Shown here: one piece after another, positions 1-8,455 of the stretch
Layout of the letters: each line of letters starts with the position of its first letter
Position numbering within the stretch: the stretch's first letter is position 1
From: Pseudomonas sp. B21-056
GTDB lineage: Bacteria; Pseudomonadota; Gammaproteobacteria; Pseudomonadales; Pseudomonadaceae
NCBI RefSeq assembly: GCF_026016325.1
Contig: NZ_CP087203.1
Span: 2,480,001 to 2,544,000 of the forward strand
DNA: 64,000 nt
Direction of reading: 5' to 3'
Made by a program: the position numbers and the translations under genes
Notes under the pieces: generated by a model
Seen by the model: the letters and a program-made list of their open reading frames with translations, nothing else
What the model was told of the DNA's origin: nothing
Databases searched by the model: none

Positions 1-96
1 TTCAACTCTGAGGCTCCTCCTTAACTGCGCTACCGGCGGGATTACACCGTCCGATCAACGCCTACTAAAACAAATTCCTTTTTGAAGGATGCTGGA

Positions 97-1575
97 ATGA
101 ACAGCTCAATAAGCCCCTCGGTTGCTGCGGACCAGGATGCGGAGCAACTCCGCGCTCTGGGGTACACCTCAAGTTTCGAACGTAGTATGAGTCTATGGCA
201 GAACTTTGCCCTTGGGTTCACTTATCTATCCCCGGTGGTCGGGGTCTACACCTTGTTCGGCCTGTGCCTGGCTGCTGGTGGGCCGCCAATGTTGTGGTCC
301 TACCTGCTGGTGGGGTTTGGCCAGATGCTGGTATGCCTGATTTTTTGCGAAGTGGTGTCTCAGTACCCGATTTCCGGTGGCGTCTATCCTTGGGCTCGTC
401 GTCTGGTTGGCAAGAAGTGGGCCTGGATGGTCGGGTGGATCTATGCCATTTCTCTATGCGTTACCATTGCCGCCGTCGCGCTAGGGGCTGGGCCTTATAT
501 TGCTAACCTTCTAGGTTTCGAGTCGTCGCCGGTGACTAATACATTGGTCGCGCTATTTCTGACGGCCACCGCGACGGTCTTGAATCTCAGTGGCACCAAG
601 CTGTTGGCTCGGGTGGCGATGTTTGGTTTTCTCTGCGAATTGGTCGGGGCTTTGTTGATCGGTGGTTACCTGCTGATCTATGAACGCCACCAGCCCTTGA
701 GCGTATTGTTCGACACTTTTGATATTTCTATCGATGGGGCCTATTGGCCTGCCTTCCTGACGGCCTCGTTAGCGGGAATGTTCCTGTACTACGGTTTTGA
801 GGCCTGCGGCGATGTAGCCGAGGAAACTCCAAATCCTAGCCGCCAGGTTCCCAAGGCGATGCGAATGACTATTTGGATCGGCGGCGCCGCCTCGATCTTT
901 GCCGCCTTGGCGTTGATCCTGGCAGTGCCTGACATGGCCGCAGTTATTTCCGGAGAAGACAAGGACCCAATGTCCACAATCTTCGGCGCAGCGTTCGGTC
1001 CTGTCGGCTCTCGGGTAGTCATGGCGGTGATTACGGTTTCGTTCGTTTCCTGCGTGCTGAGTTTGCAGGCATCTGCCAGTCGCCTGCTCTATGCCTATGC
1101 TCGAGACGAAATGCTTATGGGCAGTAACGTGTTGAAGAAACTCTCGCCTGCGACTCATGTCCCGACCGCAGCCCTGGTGGTATGTGGCGTGCTGCCGGCG
1201 ATCATCGTGTGCGTCGGCTTCTACCTTCAGAATGCCGTTGCCTTGGTGGTGAGCTTTGCTGCCATCGGTATCTACCTGGCGTTCCAAATGATTGTCGGTG
1301 GTGCGCTGTACGCCCGCATTCGAGGATGGAAACCCAAGGGCCAGTTCACCATGGGACGTTGGGGGTGGGTAGTGAACATCGTTGCGCTCTGCTACGGCTT
1401 GTTTGCCATCGTCAACATGTCCTGGCCACGTACCCCGGATGCTCCCTGGTACGTGAATTATGGCATCGCGCTTGTCGGTGTCATCGTCATCCTCGTCGGT
1501 GTTCTTTACATGACCCTGTTTCGTCCCTATGAAAAGGGCAGGGCACCAGCTTCGGATGCCTGGAAAAACCGCTAG
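97..1575 (+). CDS. APC-family amino acid/amine permease
   Basis: A 492-residue polytopic inner-membrane protein of the amino acid-polyamine-organocation (APC) superfamily, expected to import an amino acid or amine by secondary transport. The translation is almost entirely hydrophobic segments, about 12 TM helices, with the APC-typical early helix (about residues 30-60, 'LSPVVGVYTLFG') followed by 'YPISGGVYPWARRLVG', a motif shared with the second permease at 25.2-26.7 kb. A TTG 15 bases upstream is in frame, but ATG 97 is preferred because AAGGA lies six bases before it. The gene precedes a SnoaL-like secreted protein on the same strand. Substrate cannot be read from sequence. Confidence 0.88.
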   Translation: MNSSISPSVAADQDAEQLRALGYTSSFERSMSLWQNFALGFTYLSPVVGVYTLFGLCLAAGGPPMLWSYLLVGFGQMLVCLIFCEVVSQYPISGGVYPWARRLVGKKWAWMVGWIYAISLCVTIAAVALGAGPYIANLLGFESSPVTNTLVALFLTATATVLNLSGTKLLARVAMFGFLCELVGALLIGGYLLIYERHQPLSVLFDTFDISIDGAYWPAFLTASLAGMFLYYGFEACGDVAEETPNPSRQVPKAMRMTIWIGGAASIFAALALILAVPDMAAVISGEDKDPMSTIFGAAFGPVGSRVVMAVITVSFVSCVLSLQASASRLLYAYARDEMLMGSNVLKKLSPATHVPTAALVVCGVLPAIIVCVGFYLQNAVALVVSFAAIGIYLAFQMIVGGALYARIRGWKPKGQFTMGRWGWVVNIVALCYGLFAIVNMSWPRTPDAPWYVNYGIALVGVIVILVGVLYMTLFRPYEKGRAPASDAWKNR

Positions 1576-1641
1576 GTGACATCAATGCCTGCCGCTGAGC
1601 GTGGCAGGCAAACTCATTTCCCAACAAAACGGTTGAATGCC

Positions 1642-2127
1642 ATGACGCCTCGAATCCACTCGCTGCTGTTTGGGCTGCTTCTGGTTCTGACCAGCCATAC
1701 AAGTTTTTCGGCAGGCCGAAACGACACTCTCGATGTGATCCATGACTATATGAAGGCTTGGAATGCTCACAATGCGGATGCTGCGGCTGAGTACTTTTCT
1801 GATGATGTTGAGTTCCTTGACGCTTCGGTGGGCACGCCCCAGGTTGGTCGCGACAACGCCAAGACCAATGTAATTCAGGTATTCATGCAGGCGGTACCTG
1901 ATCTGAAGTGGAAAATGCTCGGCAAGCCGATAGTCAACGGCGATAGCATTGCCTTCGAATGGGAGTTTAACGGCAACAACACCGGCCCCTGGAGCGCCGA
2001 AACTCCAGCCACTAAACGCCCCCTCGAATTTAAGGGTGTCAGTTTCATGCGGCTCAAGGACGGTAAAATTTTAACGCAACATGACTATTACGACGCGCTT
2101 GGCTTCAATAAGCAATTGGGGTGGTAA
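1642..2127 (+). CDS. SnoaL-like (NTF2-fold) secreted protein
   Basis: A 161-residue protein with an N-terminal signal peptide (about residues 1-24, hydrophobic core LLFGLLLVL followed by a small-residue cleavage region) and a SnoaL/NTF2-like cone-fold domain: 'MKAWNAHNADAAAEYFSDD', a central 'VPDLKWKM' strand and a terminal 'MRLKDGKILTQHDYYD'. Family members are small cyclases, isomerases or binding proteins acting on small polar or polyketide-like substrates; the exact reaction is not predictable. The upstream in-frame codons to 1576 are judged non-coding because the signal peptide begins at ATG 1642. It starts 66 bases after the permease stop and may be co-transcribed. Confidence 0.7.
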   Translation: MTPRIHSLLFGLLLVLTSHTSFSAGRNDTLDVIHDYMKAWNAHNADAAAEYFSDDVEFLDASVGTPQVGRDNAKTNVIQVFMQAVPDLKWKMLGKPIVNGDSIAFEWEFNGNNTGPWSAETPATKRPLEFKGVSFMRLKDGKILTQHDYYDALGFNKQLGW

Positions 2128-2783
2128 CGCAACAACCAAGCTTTGAAAATCGCACTCAACCCATTGGCCGTCCACTGTAAGATACATTCATGTTCGACAG
2201 GCTCTCGATTCACCTGAACATATCCTGTAGTCCGACTTGATCTGCTCGGAGCGATGCCTTGATTGCGACGGCCTCGCCCTTTTCGTGAAAAGCGGATGAA
2301 CCTGATGGGTGAAGGGGGATGGGCGCTTACGGCAGCTAAACTTGCTGCTGCAAAAAGTGCATCCTGACGTGTCCATCGATGTGGCCTACGATGGCAGGGA
2401 GACTTTCCTATTTCAGCCACGGGGCTGGGCCCACATAAAAAAGCCACCACCCGCGTGGGAGTGGTGGCTAAAAGGTGCTGAAAGCCATAACAGCACCTTG
2501 TCCGATCAGTTGTGAGGAGTAAAACCTTGTGACCGCAGCCTCACATGCTGATCAAATCCCAGAAGTGCGTTGGACGTACCGCTGGGCCGGACTCTGTATC
2601 CCCTCAGAATTTCGATGCCTGCGTCTGTGAAACGTGAGCACCTGTGTTTTTTCGGGAGGAAATGCGTTGGGTCGGGTCGCTTGCCTATACAAGATTATTG
2701 GCCGCTCCCATTGCTTGGGGCCGTGATATACACGGAATTCGCCTGACCACTTATGTCGTCTATTTGTTCTTGGAGGCGAGGGT
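2128..2783. other. Intergenic region without a convincing gene
   Basis: About 650 bases between converging transcription units. Short frames on both strands lack good ribosome sites and recognisable domains. The only clear element is a minus-strand terminator-like hairpin at 2437-2469. The mixed composition could be decayed mobile DNA, but I recognise no transposase remnant. Confidence 0.5.
2437..2469 (-). terminator. Rho-independent terminator (minus strand)
   Basis: A perfect 9-bp stem AGCCACCAC/GTGGTGGCT (2442-2450 with 2461-2469), 10-base loop, followed on the minus strand by a run of six T. It would end the minus-strand lyase/CoA-transferase transcript about 315 bases after its last gene. 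Confidence 0.7.
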
Positions 2784-3611
2784 TCAAGCCCCGTAGAAAG
2801 CCACGATGCGTTCTGCTTCGGCGATCACGGGGGCGTCGATCATCTTGCCTTCCAATCGAAACGCACCGGGTGCTCCGCTGGCGGCCTCAACGACACGTTT
2901 CGCCCAGTCGATTTCACTCGCGGACGGCGTGAATACTTGATGGATCACTTCAACCTGACTGGGATGGATGGCGAGCATCCCCGCAAAGCCCAGATCTCTT
3001 GCATCTTGCGCAAAAGAGGACAGACCACTCGAATCTGCAATGTTCGGGAAAACGGTATCGAGAGGCTTTTCAAGCTCATGAAGTGTGCTGTTGAGAAGCA
3101 ACTGGTAGCGAACTTGGTCGAAGACTCGATAGGCGGCTGCACTGGAGGCACGCACCCCCAGATTCAATGCCAGATCGAGAGCGCCGAATGTGAGTCGCTG
3201 GACAGCCCACACCCCCGAGATTTCATTCAGGTTGGAGACACCTGCGGCGCTTTCGATCAATGGCCAAATCGGTTTTTTGCATTCAGCTGCGGTGATCACT
3301 TGCTCTGCAGTTTCGGCCTTCGGGAGCAGCACAGCGGCGATGCCGGGATAACGCCCGCAGAATTTGATGTCATCGGTGTGCATGTGATGGTCTGCAGCAT
3401 TGATGCGCACCACGACGGACGCTTGCGGATTTGCAGTCAGGAACGCGGCCAGGTTCTCACGGGCTTGGGCTTTCAACGCCTCCTCAACGGCGTCCTCGAA
3501 ATCCACGATAACAATGTCAGCCCCGCTGGCCAGGGCTTTTGCAAAGCGCTCCGGGCGGCTGCCTGGAACGAAGAGAGCGCTGCGGGCGAGCTGTTTATTT
3601 TGGGCAGTCAC
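2784..3611 (-). CDS. CitE/HpcH-family acyl-CoA lyase
   Basis: A 275-residue HpcH/HpaI-CitE family protein, predicted Mg-dependent C-C lyase for a (citra)malyl-CoA, beta-methylmalyl-CoA or related 3-hydroxy-dicarboxyl-CoA. Visible signatures are 'SALFVPGSRPERFAKAL' at the N terminus, 'DFEDAV' (metal/substrate acidic motif, about residues 38-43), 'VVVRINA' with the substrate-binding Arg, and 'VLLPKAET' with the metal-binding Glu. The GTG start overlaps the upstream CoA-transferase stop (GTGA), so the two are translationally coupled: activation by CoA transfer, then cleavage. No hydratase is present nearby, so the activated acid is probably already hydroxylated. Citramalate or malate are candidates by inference. 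Confidence 0.85.
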   Translation of the reverse strand: MTAQNKQLARSALFVPGSRPERFAKALASGADIVIVDFEDAVEEALKAQARENLAAFLTANPQASVVVRINAADHHMHTDDIKFCGRYPGIAAVLLPKAETAEQVITAAECKKPIWPLIESAAGVSNLNEISGVWAVQRLTFGALDLALNLGVRASSAAAYRVFDQVRYQLLLNSTLHELEKPLDTVFPNIADSSGLSSFAQDARDLGFAGMLAIHPSQVEVIHQVFTPSASEIDWAKRVVEAASGAPGAFRLEGKMIDAPVIAEAERIVAFYGA

Positions 3612-4813
3612 AGTGCACCTACCGTTTTGAGTTCAGCGATCTGATCTTTCGAATAGCCAAGCTCGGTTAGGATCGATTCGCTGTGTTGGCCGATTGATGG
3701 GATGGCATCCATGCGTGGCTGAAATGCATGGTTGGCTCCTGGCGGAAGAAGGGCCGGAAGTTTGCCTTGTGGAGAGTCCACCTCGACCCAGCGCTGGCGG
3801 GCGCGCAGTTGTGGGTGCTCCCAGACCTGGTGCATGTTGTTGACTTGAGCATTCGCAATCGGCGCGTTGTCCAGTCGAGTAACCACCTCCTGGGTACCAA
3901 GCTCTGCAAACTTCTCAACGATGATGGCCCTCAGGGCATCGCGGTTGGCGGAACGTTTGGCATTCGAGTTGAAGCGCTCGTCCTGCAGAAGCTCAGGTTT
4001 CTCCAGCACTTTCTCGCAGAACAGCGCCCATTCACGCTCATTTTGCAAGCCGAGCATCACGGTTTCGCCGACGCTAGCCGGGAAAGGTCCATAGGGATAG
4101 ATTGTGGCGTGGGAGGCACCTGCACGAGGAGGAGGTGTCGCACCGTCGTAGGAGTAATACAACGGGAAGCCCATCCACTCAACCAGGCTTTCCAGCATGC
4201 TGACGTCGACACGGCTGCCTTTGCCCGTCTTATTGCGCAGATGGAGAGCCGAGAGCACGCCGGTATAGGCATACATGCCAGCAGCGATGTCTGCGATAGA
4301 GCATCCCGCTTTAGCGATCTCGTCGTCATTAGCGCCACCGGTGACGGAAAGGAAACCGCCCTCACTCTGGATCAGCAGGTCGTAGGCCTTCTTCTGCTCG
4401 TAGGGGCCACCTTCTCCATAGCCCGAAATGTCGCAAACAATCAGTTTGGGGAAGCGCTCATGCAGCGCCTCGAAGGACAGTCCCATGCGAGAAGCCGCGC
4501 CTGGAGCCAAGTTCTGAACCAGGACATCGGCGTTGGCCAGGAGGCCCATAATGATGGCGTCTGCTCCAGGTTTTTTGGCATCCAGGGCCAGGCTTTCTTT
4601 GGAGCGGTTCGTCCATACGAAGTGCGAAGACAGGCCGTTTGCACGGTTGTCATAGGCCCGGGCGAAATCCCCAACTTCCGGGCGCTCGATTTTAATGACC
4701 CGAGCACCCAGATCAGCCAACTGTCGAGTACAGAATGGGGCTGCGATGGCATGTTCGAAGCTGACTACAGTGATGCCGTCAAGCGGACGTGGGGAAGAGC
4801 TGAAATCGGTCAC
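3608..4813 (-). CDS. Family III CoA-transferase (CaiB/BaiF)
   Basis: A cytoplasmic CoA-transferase of about 401 residues. Signatures: 'LDGITVVSFEHAIAAPFCTRQLADLGA' region at the start (family opening), 'NRSKESLALDAKKPG', and the catalytic aspartate in 'SIADIAAGMYAYTGVLSAL'. The family moves CoA between a donor such as succinyl-CoA and an acid through a glutamyl/aspartyl-anhydride type mechanism. The frame is open to 4882, but GTG 4813 is chosen because ACGGAG lies eight bases upstream and the conserved fold begins just after. It overlaps the CitE-like lyase by four bases, giving a two-gene activation/cleavage module, and is divergent from a LysR gene that probably controls it. Confidence 0.85.
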   Translation of the reverse strand: MTDFSSSPRPLDGITVVSFEHAIAAPFCTRQLADLGARVIKIERPEVGDFARAYDNRANGLSSHFVWTNRSKESLALDAKKPGADAIIMGLLANADVLVQNLAPGAASRMGLSFEALHERFPKLIVCDISGYGEGGPYEQKKAYDLLIQSEGGFLSVTGGANDDEIAKAGCSIADIAAGMYAYTGVLSALHLRNKTGKGSRVDVSMLESLVEWMGFPLYYSYDGATPPPRAGASHATIYPYGPFPASVGETVMLGLQNEREWALFCEKVLEKPELLQDERFNSNAKRSANRDALRAIIVEKFAELGTQEVVTRLDNAPIANAQVNNMHQVWEHPQLRARQRWVEVDSPQGKLPALLPPGANHAFQPRMDAIPSIGQHSESILTELGYSKDQIAELKTVGAL

Positions 4814-5035
4814 GGGCGTACTCCGTAAAGCCACTGTCTCAACGACCTGTCGATCAGCATGATCGTGAAGGACGTGGAGCACTGTTGTTAGAGGAGGTGG
4901 CCACCGACGAAGATCGGTGATCGCCGTCAGGTGTTATGGAGAGCATGAAGACTGAGTGGCGTTCTGGGAATCGGTATTCTGTTAAGTGGGCGTTCGGTGT
5001 AGCCTAACGCCGATCTCTACCAGTCGAGGCGCTTG

Positions 5036-5938
5036 ATGAATATCGATTTCAAGGATCTGGCGCTCTTCATCCAGATTGCGGAGGCACCTAGTCTGACGCA
5101 GGGCGCGAAGCGCTCGTTCATGTCACCGGCTGCCGCCAGTGCTCGAATCAAGGCCCTTGAGGGAGAACTGAAGACCCAGCTTCTCTACCGGGACAGCAGG
5201 GGAGTGGGTCTGACGGAAGGTGGCCAAAGACTCCTTACGCATGCCAGGCTGATCATGCGTCAGCTCGGCTATCTCAAGACTGAATTCGATGAATATGGGG
5301 CCGATGTGTCCGGCCACATCAGGATATTCGCGAACACAACGGCGGTTAGCGAATTCCTCCCCGAGGTGCTGGCTGGTTTTTTGGCGAGTTACCCCGGGGT
5401 CACCATTGATCTTCAGGAGCGACACTCTCCTGACATTGTCAGAGGCGTGCAGGATGGCTCGACTGATATGGGGATTACCGCAGGCCCTGTGTCCGCAAAA
5501 GACCTCGAGATAATCCATTTCAGTACCGACCGGTTGGTGTTGGTGTTGCCTCGAGGTCATGAGCAGGAAACTGCTGAAGCTGTGAAGTTTGAGAAGGCGA
5601 TTAAGTATCCTCAAATAGGTTTGCAGGAGGGAAGCACCCTCCATGAGTTTCTCAGGGAGCAGGCGCGGCATGTGGGACATAGCCTCACGTGGAGGATTCA
5701 GGTATCGAGCTTTGAATCTGTATGTCGAATGGTGGAGGCCGGCGTCGGAGTCGGTGTCATTCCTGAGTCGGCGGCGTTGCGGCATCAACGAATGATGAAC
5801 CTGACGGTCAAGCAGCTCGACGAGGATTGGGCTGTCCGGGAGCGCAGCATCGTGGTTCGCGAATATGAAGCGCTACCGGGGTGTGTAAAAGCACTCATCA
5901 ACCTGATCAAGCCTGCCAGCGGTATCAATCAGATCTGA
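5036..5938 (+). CDS. LysR-family transcriptional regulator
   Basis: A 300-residue LTTR: winged HTH at residues 1-60 ('FKDLALFIQIAEAPSLTQGAKRSFMSPAAASARIKALEGEL') and a periplasmic-binding-like effector domain afterwards ('GHIRIFANTTAVSEFLPEVLAGF', 'GVGVGVIPESAA'). ATG 5036 is preferred over the TTG one codon earlier because GAGG sits seven bases before it. It is transcribed away from the CoA-transferase/lyase pair across a 222-bp divergent promoter, the usual LysR arrangement, so it most likely activates that pair in response to the organic acid they degrade. The effector is unknown. Confidence 0.9.
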   Translation: MNIDFKDLALFIQIAEAPSLTQGAKRSFMSPAAASARIKALEGELKTQLLYRDSRGVGLTEGGQRLLTHARLIMRQLGYLKTEFDEYGADVSGHIRIFANTTAVSEFLPEVLAGFLASYPGVTIDLQERHSPDIVRGVQDGSTDMGITAGPVSAKDLEIIHFSTDRLVLVLPRGHEQETAEAVKFEKAIKYPQIGLQEGSTLHEFLREQARHVGHSLTWRIQVSSFESVCRMVEAGVGVGVIPESAALRHQRMMNLTVKQLDEDWAVRERSIVVREYEALPGCVKALINLIKPASGINQI

Positions 5939-5982
5939 CCAATAGGTCGTGGATATAGATAACCCCTATATCCGTATCGAAC

Positions 5983-6014
5983 TGGCCCTTTTGGTTTTTT
6001 ATTGGCCGTTTCGG
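5983..6014 (+). promoter_or_regulatory. Operator A: 20-bp-spaced direct repeat (putative AraC-type site)
   Basis: TGGCCCTTTTGG (5983-5994) and TGGCCGTTTCGG (6003-6014) are direct repeats whose starts are exactly 20 bp apart. The same architecture recurs at 21790-21821, 25114-25145 and 26860-26891. It lies about 250 bp before the TorF-like porin on the same strand. Two half-sites two helical turns apart is the usual target of an AraC/XylS dimer; the AraC gene at 7365 is the nearest candidate regulator. Confidence 0.65.
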
Positions 6015-6244
6015 ATATATCTTTGGAAGAAATATTGACGCAGAATTTTCAGCGTGGGGCTCAGTCAAGTTCACGTTTTCGCGAACGACCTAATAACAAT
6101 AGGTGCTCTATGCTTAATAAAATCCTGCGTATCGCCTTCGATGTGATTTCTTATACCTGTGTCCGCTCTGAGTTTGTGGGTGGGCAGGTTTAGAAATTGA
6201 TTATCTAAGTCTTTGAGTGCTTTTGCATTCGACTGTTCTGCCAT

Positions 6245-6252
6245 AACAACAA
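6245..6252 (+). promoter_or_regulatory. Candidate Hfq/Crc catabolite-activity motif
   Basis: AACAACAA lies 14 bases before the porin start codon. It matches the AANAANAA motif through which Hfq with Crc represses translation of catabolic mRNAs in Pseudomonas. Position at the ribosome-binding region supports function; no experiment is implied. Confidence 0.5.
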
Positions 6253-6266
6253 CATTGAGAATAGCT

Positions 6267-6998
6267 ATGAAAAGAACGCTGTTGGGCTTGATTGTGGGCG
6301 CTGTATTGACTCAAACCCCGCTCGCTAGTGCTGTGCCACTGAGTGAAAATTTCGAATTGATCGGCTCGGTCGGTGCGCTCTCTGAATACTCAATGCGTGG
6401 TATCTCCTACACTCAACGAAAGCCTGCGGTCCAGGCCACTGCGACGCTTGCACATTCGAGTGGGCTCTATGCTGGAGTGTGGAGTTCGAATGTTGATATC
6501 AACGGAATCGACGCTCGTTACGAAGCAGATTATTTTGCGGGGTATACCCATCAATTCAGCGATAAAGTCGGAATTGATGTTGGATACATCAAGTACACTT
6601 TCCCTAAAGGAACGATTCTGAATGCCGGCGAGACCTATGCCGTCCTGACTGCCTATGGGTTCAAGCTTGGAAGCTATTATTCGAATGATTACTATGGCGA
6701 TCAATCCTATATGTACAACTACGTAGGGTATGGAGTTAAGGATCTGCCCTATGGCCTGGGATTGGATGTTCGTTACGGCCTTGCTGACTACAAGGATCCT
6801 AGTTTCTTTTCTTCTAATGGAAACGCCAAGGACTCCTATCGAGAATGGGAAGTCAAAGTCAGCAAAAATTGGCTGGCTCTCGATTGGTCTGCAAGTTATG
6901 TCGATACCAATCTGTCAGAAACCGAGTGTCTTCAGTTCCAAGGGGACAAAGAATCCTGCTCGGCCCGATTGGTCGTTGGGGTCAGCAAAAGTTTTTGA
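6267..6998 (+). CDS. TorF-like putative outer-membrane porin (Gcw_chp family)
   Basis: A 243-residue protein with a signal peptide (residues 1-23, 'KRTLLGLIVGAVLTQTPLASA') and an outer-membrane beta-barrel of the TorF/Gcw_chp type: 'YSMRGISYTQRKPAVQATATL' near the start, regular alternation of aromatic and polar residues ('YEADYFAGYTHQF', 'VGIDVGYIKYTF'), and a final strand ending in 'VVGVSKSF' with the C-terminal Phe typical of barrel proteins. The frame opens at 6213, but ATG 6267 starts the signal peptide. It probably admits the substrate of the nearby amine/guanidine pathway, because it carries the same operator type upstream and a strong terminator follows it. Confidence 0.8.
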   Translation: MKRTLLGLIVGAVLTQTPLASAVPLSENFELIGSVGALSEYSMRGISYTQRKPAVQATATLAHSSGLYAGVWSSNVDINGIDARYEADYFAGYTHQFSDKVGIDVGYIKYTFPKGTILNAGETYAVLTAYGFKLGSYYSNDYYGDQSYMYNYVGYGVKDLPYGLGLDVRYGLADYKDPSFFSSNGNAKDSYREWEVKVSKNWLALDWSASYVDTNLSETECLQFQGDKESCSARLVVGVSKSF

Positions 6999-7020
6999 TG
7001 CATCATTTTCTCACCTTTTC

Positions 7021-7046
7021 GCCAGGCTCTCGCCTGGCTTTTTTTT
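7021..7046 (+). terminator. Rho-independent terminator
   Basis: Stem GCCAGGC/GCCTGGC (7021-7027, 7032-7038), four-base loop, then eight T. It ends the porin transcript 22 bases after the stop codon. Confidence 0.92.
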
Positions 7047-7150
7047 GCCTGCTCTTCGGGCAACCGGAGCCACAACGCTTGAGCCGTTTGTCGGCTTGCT
7101 TTTGTTTGCATAACAGTCGTGTTAAAAAGGTTCTGCAGATGATGCTCAGA

Positions 7151-7175
7151 AATGGCCGACATGCATACGGCCATT
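7151..7175. promoter_or_regulatory. Inverted repeat before AraC/TetR genes
   Basis: AATGGCCG (7151-7158) and CGGCCATT (7168-7175) form a perfect 8-bp inverted repeat with a nine-base spacer, 190 bp before the AraC start. It could be the operator of the TetR protein encoded at 8456 or a variant AraC site, since TGGCC is shared with the direct-repeat operators. There is no following T-run, so it is not a terminator. Confidence 0.4.
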
Positions 7176-7364
7176 CACCCTACAAGAATGCTAAGAAGGC
7201 CGAGCCCCATGAGACTACACGAGATACTCGCCACCCTGATGCAACTGTTCGCAGCGCGGGGAGCCACGGCCGCTGGGTAGTGCGCAAGTAGTCCCTCCTC
7301 GGCGGGGGCATGGCAGCGTGTAGCCTGCCGTGCTGGTTTTCAGGGCATTCTTGAGAGTACGCAC

Positions 7365-8375
7365 ATGAGTGGTTGGAAAAGCTGTTCACTGACGTCCTTG
7401 CATCATACGAGACAATTGCTCGCCCAAGTCCGGGCAGCCGGCCGTGATCCGGCCGTTGCCCTGAAAGGCAGTGAAATCACCACTGAAATGCTCGCTGACT
7501 TGACTCGAAAAATCAAAATCGTTGATGAGTATGTGGTCTATCGAAACGTCAATGCGATGTTTCCAAATCGGAATATCACGTTGGAGATAGGTCTGAATGC
7601 CCGGGTTTCGGTGTACGGACTCCTCGGTTACGCCCTGCTGACTGCCAACACCCTGAGAGATGCGTTAAAGGTGGCTTCTGAGTTTCCGGCTCTCATTGCA
7701 AATGGTTTCAATCTTACGCTTGAAGAGCGGGAGGGAAAGGGACGGCTCATTTTTGGCGGGTATTCAGGCGCCACGGACTTGAAAATATCCTATGCAGAGC
7801 TGGCTGTTGCTTCGTTCAAGAGAAGTTGCAGTGATATTTTGGAGAAAGATTTTCCACTTGAAGAGGTGACTTTTGAGGGCAGTGTTTTTGCTAGCCACGT
7901 TTCTTGTTGCGAGGATTACCTCCAATGCAGGGTTTCATACAACCAACCCCGCAATATGATGATTTTCGATGCAGCATTACTCGATGAACCTCTACCTATG
8001 CGGGATGCAGTTTCCCACCATGAGGTAACAGAGGCGTGCCGTAGGCAGAATCGAGAATATGCTGCCGAGAGAGAATGGCTTCACAAGGTTAAAGCGATCT
8101 TGGAGAAAGACTTGCAAAGCCCTGCGCCCCTGGAAGAAGTAGCTGATCAAATGCATTGCTCTGCTCGCACCTTGCGGCGTCAGTTGGGCGTATTCAAAAC
8201 GAGTTACCGGCATCTCCTCGATGAGGTGCGTTTCGAGAAAGCGAAAATCATGCTCAAGGAAGGCAAGCTGCATACAGATCAGATCGCTGAGAAACTCGGG
8301 TTCTGTGATGGAGCAGGTTTCCGCCGGGCCTTTCAGCGGTGGAGCGGCCTGGCTCCAGGTGCTTACAAAGCCTGA
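7365..8375 (+). CDS. AraC-family regulator (Arabinose_bd/OruR-like)
   Basis: A 336-residue regulator. Residues about 20-210 form the 'Arabinose_bd' type effector domain seen in OruR/ArgR-like Pseudomonas regulators ('YVVYRNVNAMFPNRNITLEIGLNARVSVYGLLGYALLTA' region). The C terminus carries the double-HTH AraC DNA-binding domain: first helix-turn-helix in 'SPAPLEEVADQMHCSARTLRRQL', second in 'TDQIAEKLGFCDGAGFRRAFQRWSG'. It lies between the TorF-like porin and the guanidinobutyrase operon. I infer it binds the 20-bp-spaced TGGCC repeats found at the porin, chemoreceptor, GMC and permease promoters. The inducer is unknown but likely a guanidino or amine compound. Confidence 0.9.
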   Translation: MSGWKSCSLTSLHHTRQLLAQVRAAGRDPAVALKGSEITTEMLADLTRKIKIVDEYVVYRNVNAMFPNRNITLEIGLNARVSVYGLLGYALLTANTLRDALKVASEFPALIANGFNLTLEEREGKGRLIFGGYSGATDLKISYAELAVASFKRSCSDILEKDFPLEEVTFEGSVFASHVSCCEDYLQCRVSYNQPRNMMIFDAALLDEPLPMRDAVSHHEVTEACRRQNREYAAEREWLHKVKAILEKDLQSPAPLEEVADQMHCSARTLRRQLGVFKTSYRHLLDEVRFEKAKIMLKEGKLHTDQIAEKLGFCDGAGFRRAFQRWSGLAPGAYKA

Positions 8376-8455
8376 AGGAGCCGGCGTCTAAGCCGTTTGA
8401 GCCCTCATCTTTTGCCATTATTAGATGCACACTTTTTATAGGGTTACTGACTGAC

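Noticed and set aside
2699..2722. TGGCC and GGGCC spaced about 19 bp, resembling the 20-bp operators
   Set aside because: Spacing and half-site sequence do not match the other four, and it lies downstream of a converging gene rather than at a promoter.
3728..4828. 366-codon plus-strand frame
   Set aside because: Antisense shadow of the CoA-transferase gene; the translation has no family features.
6002..6193. 63-codon frame starting at TTG inside operator A
   Set aside because: No ribosome site, start within the operator and no recognisable domain. A 27-codon frame from an internal ATG is too weak to call.
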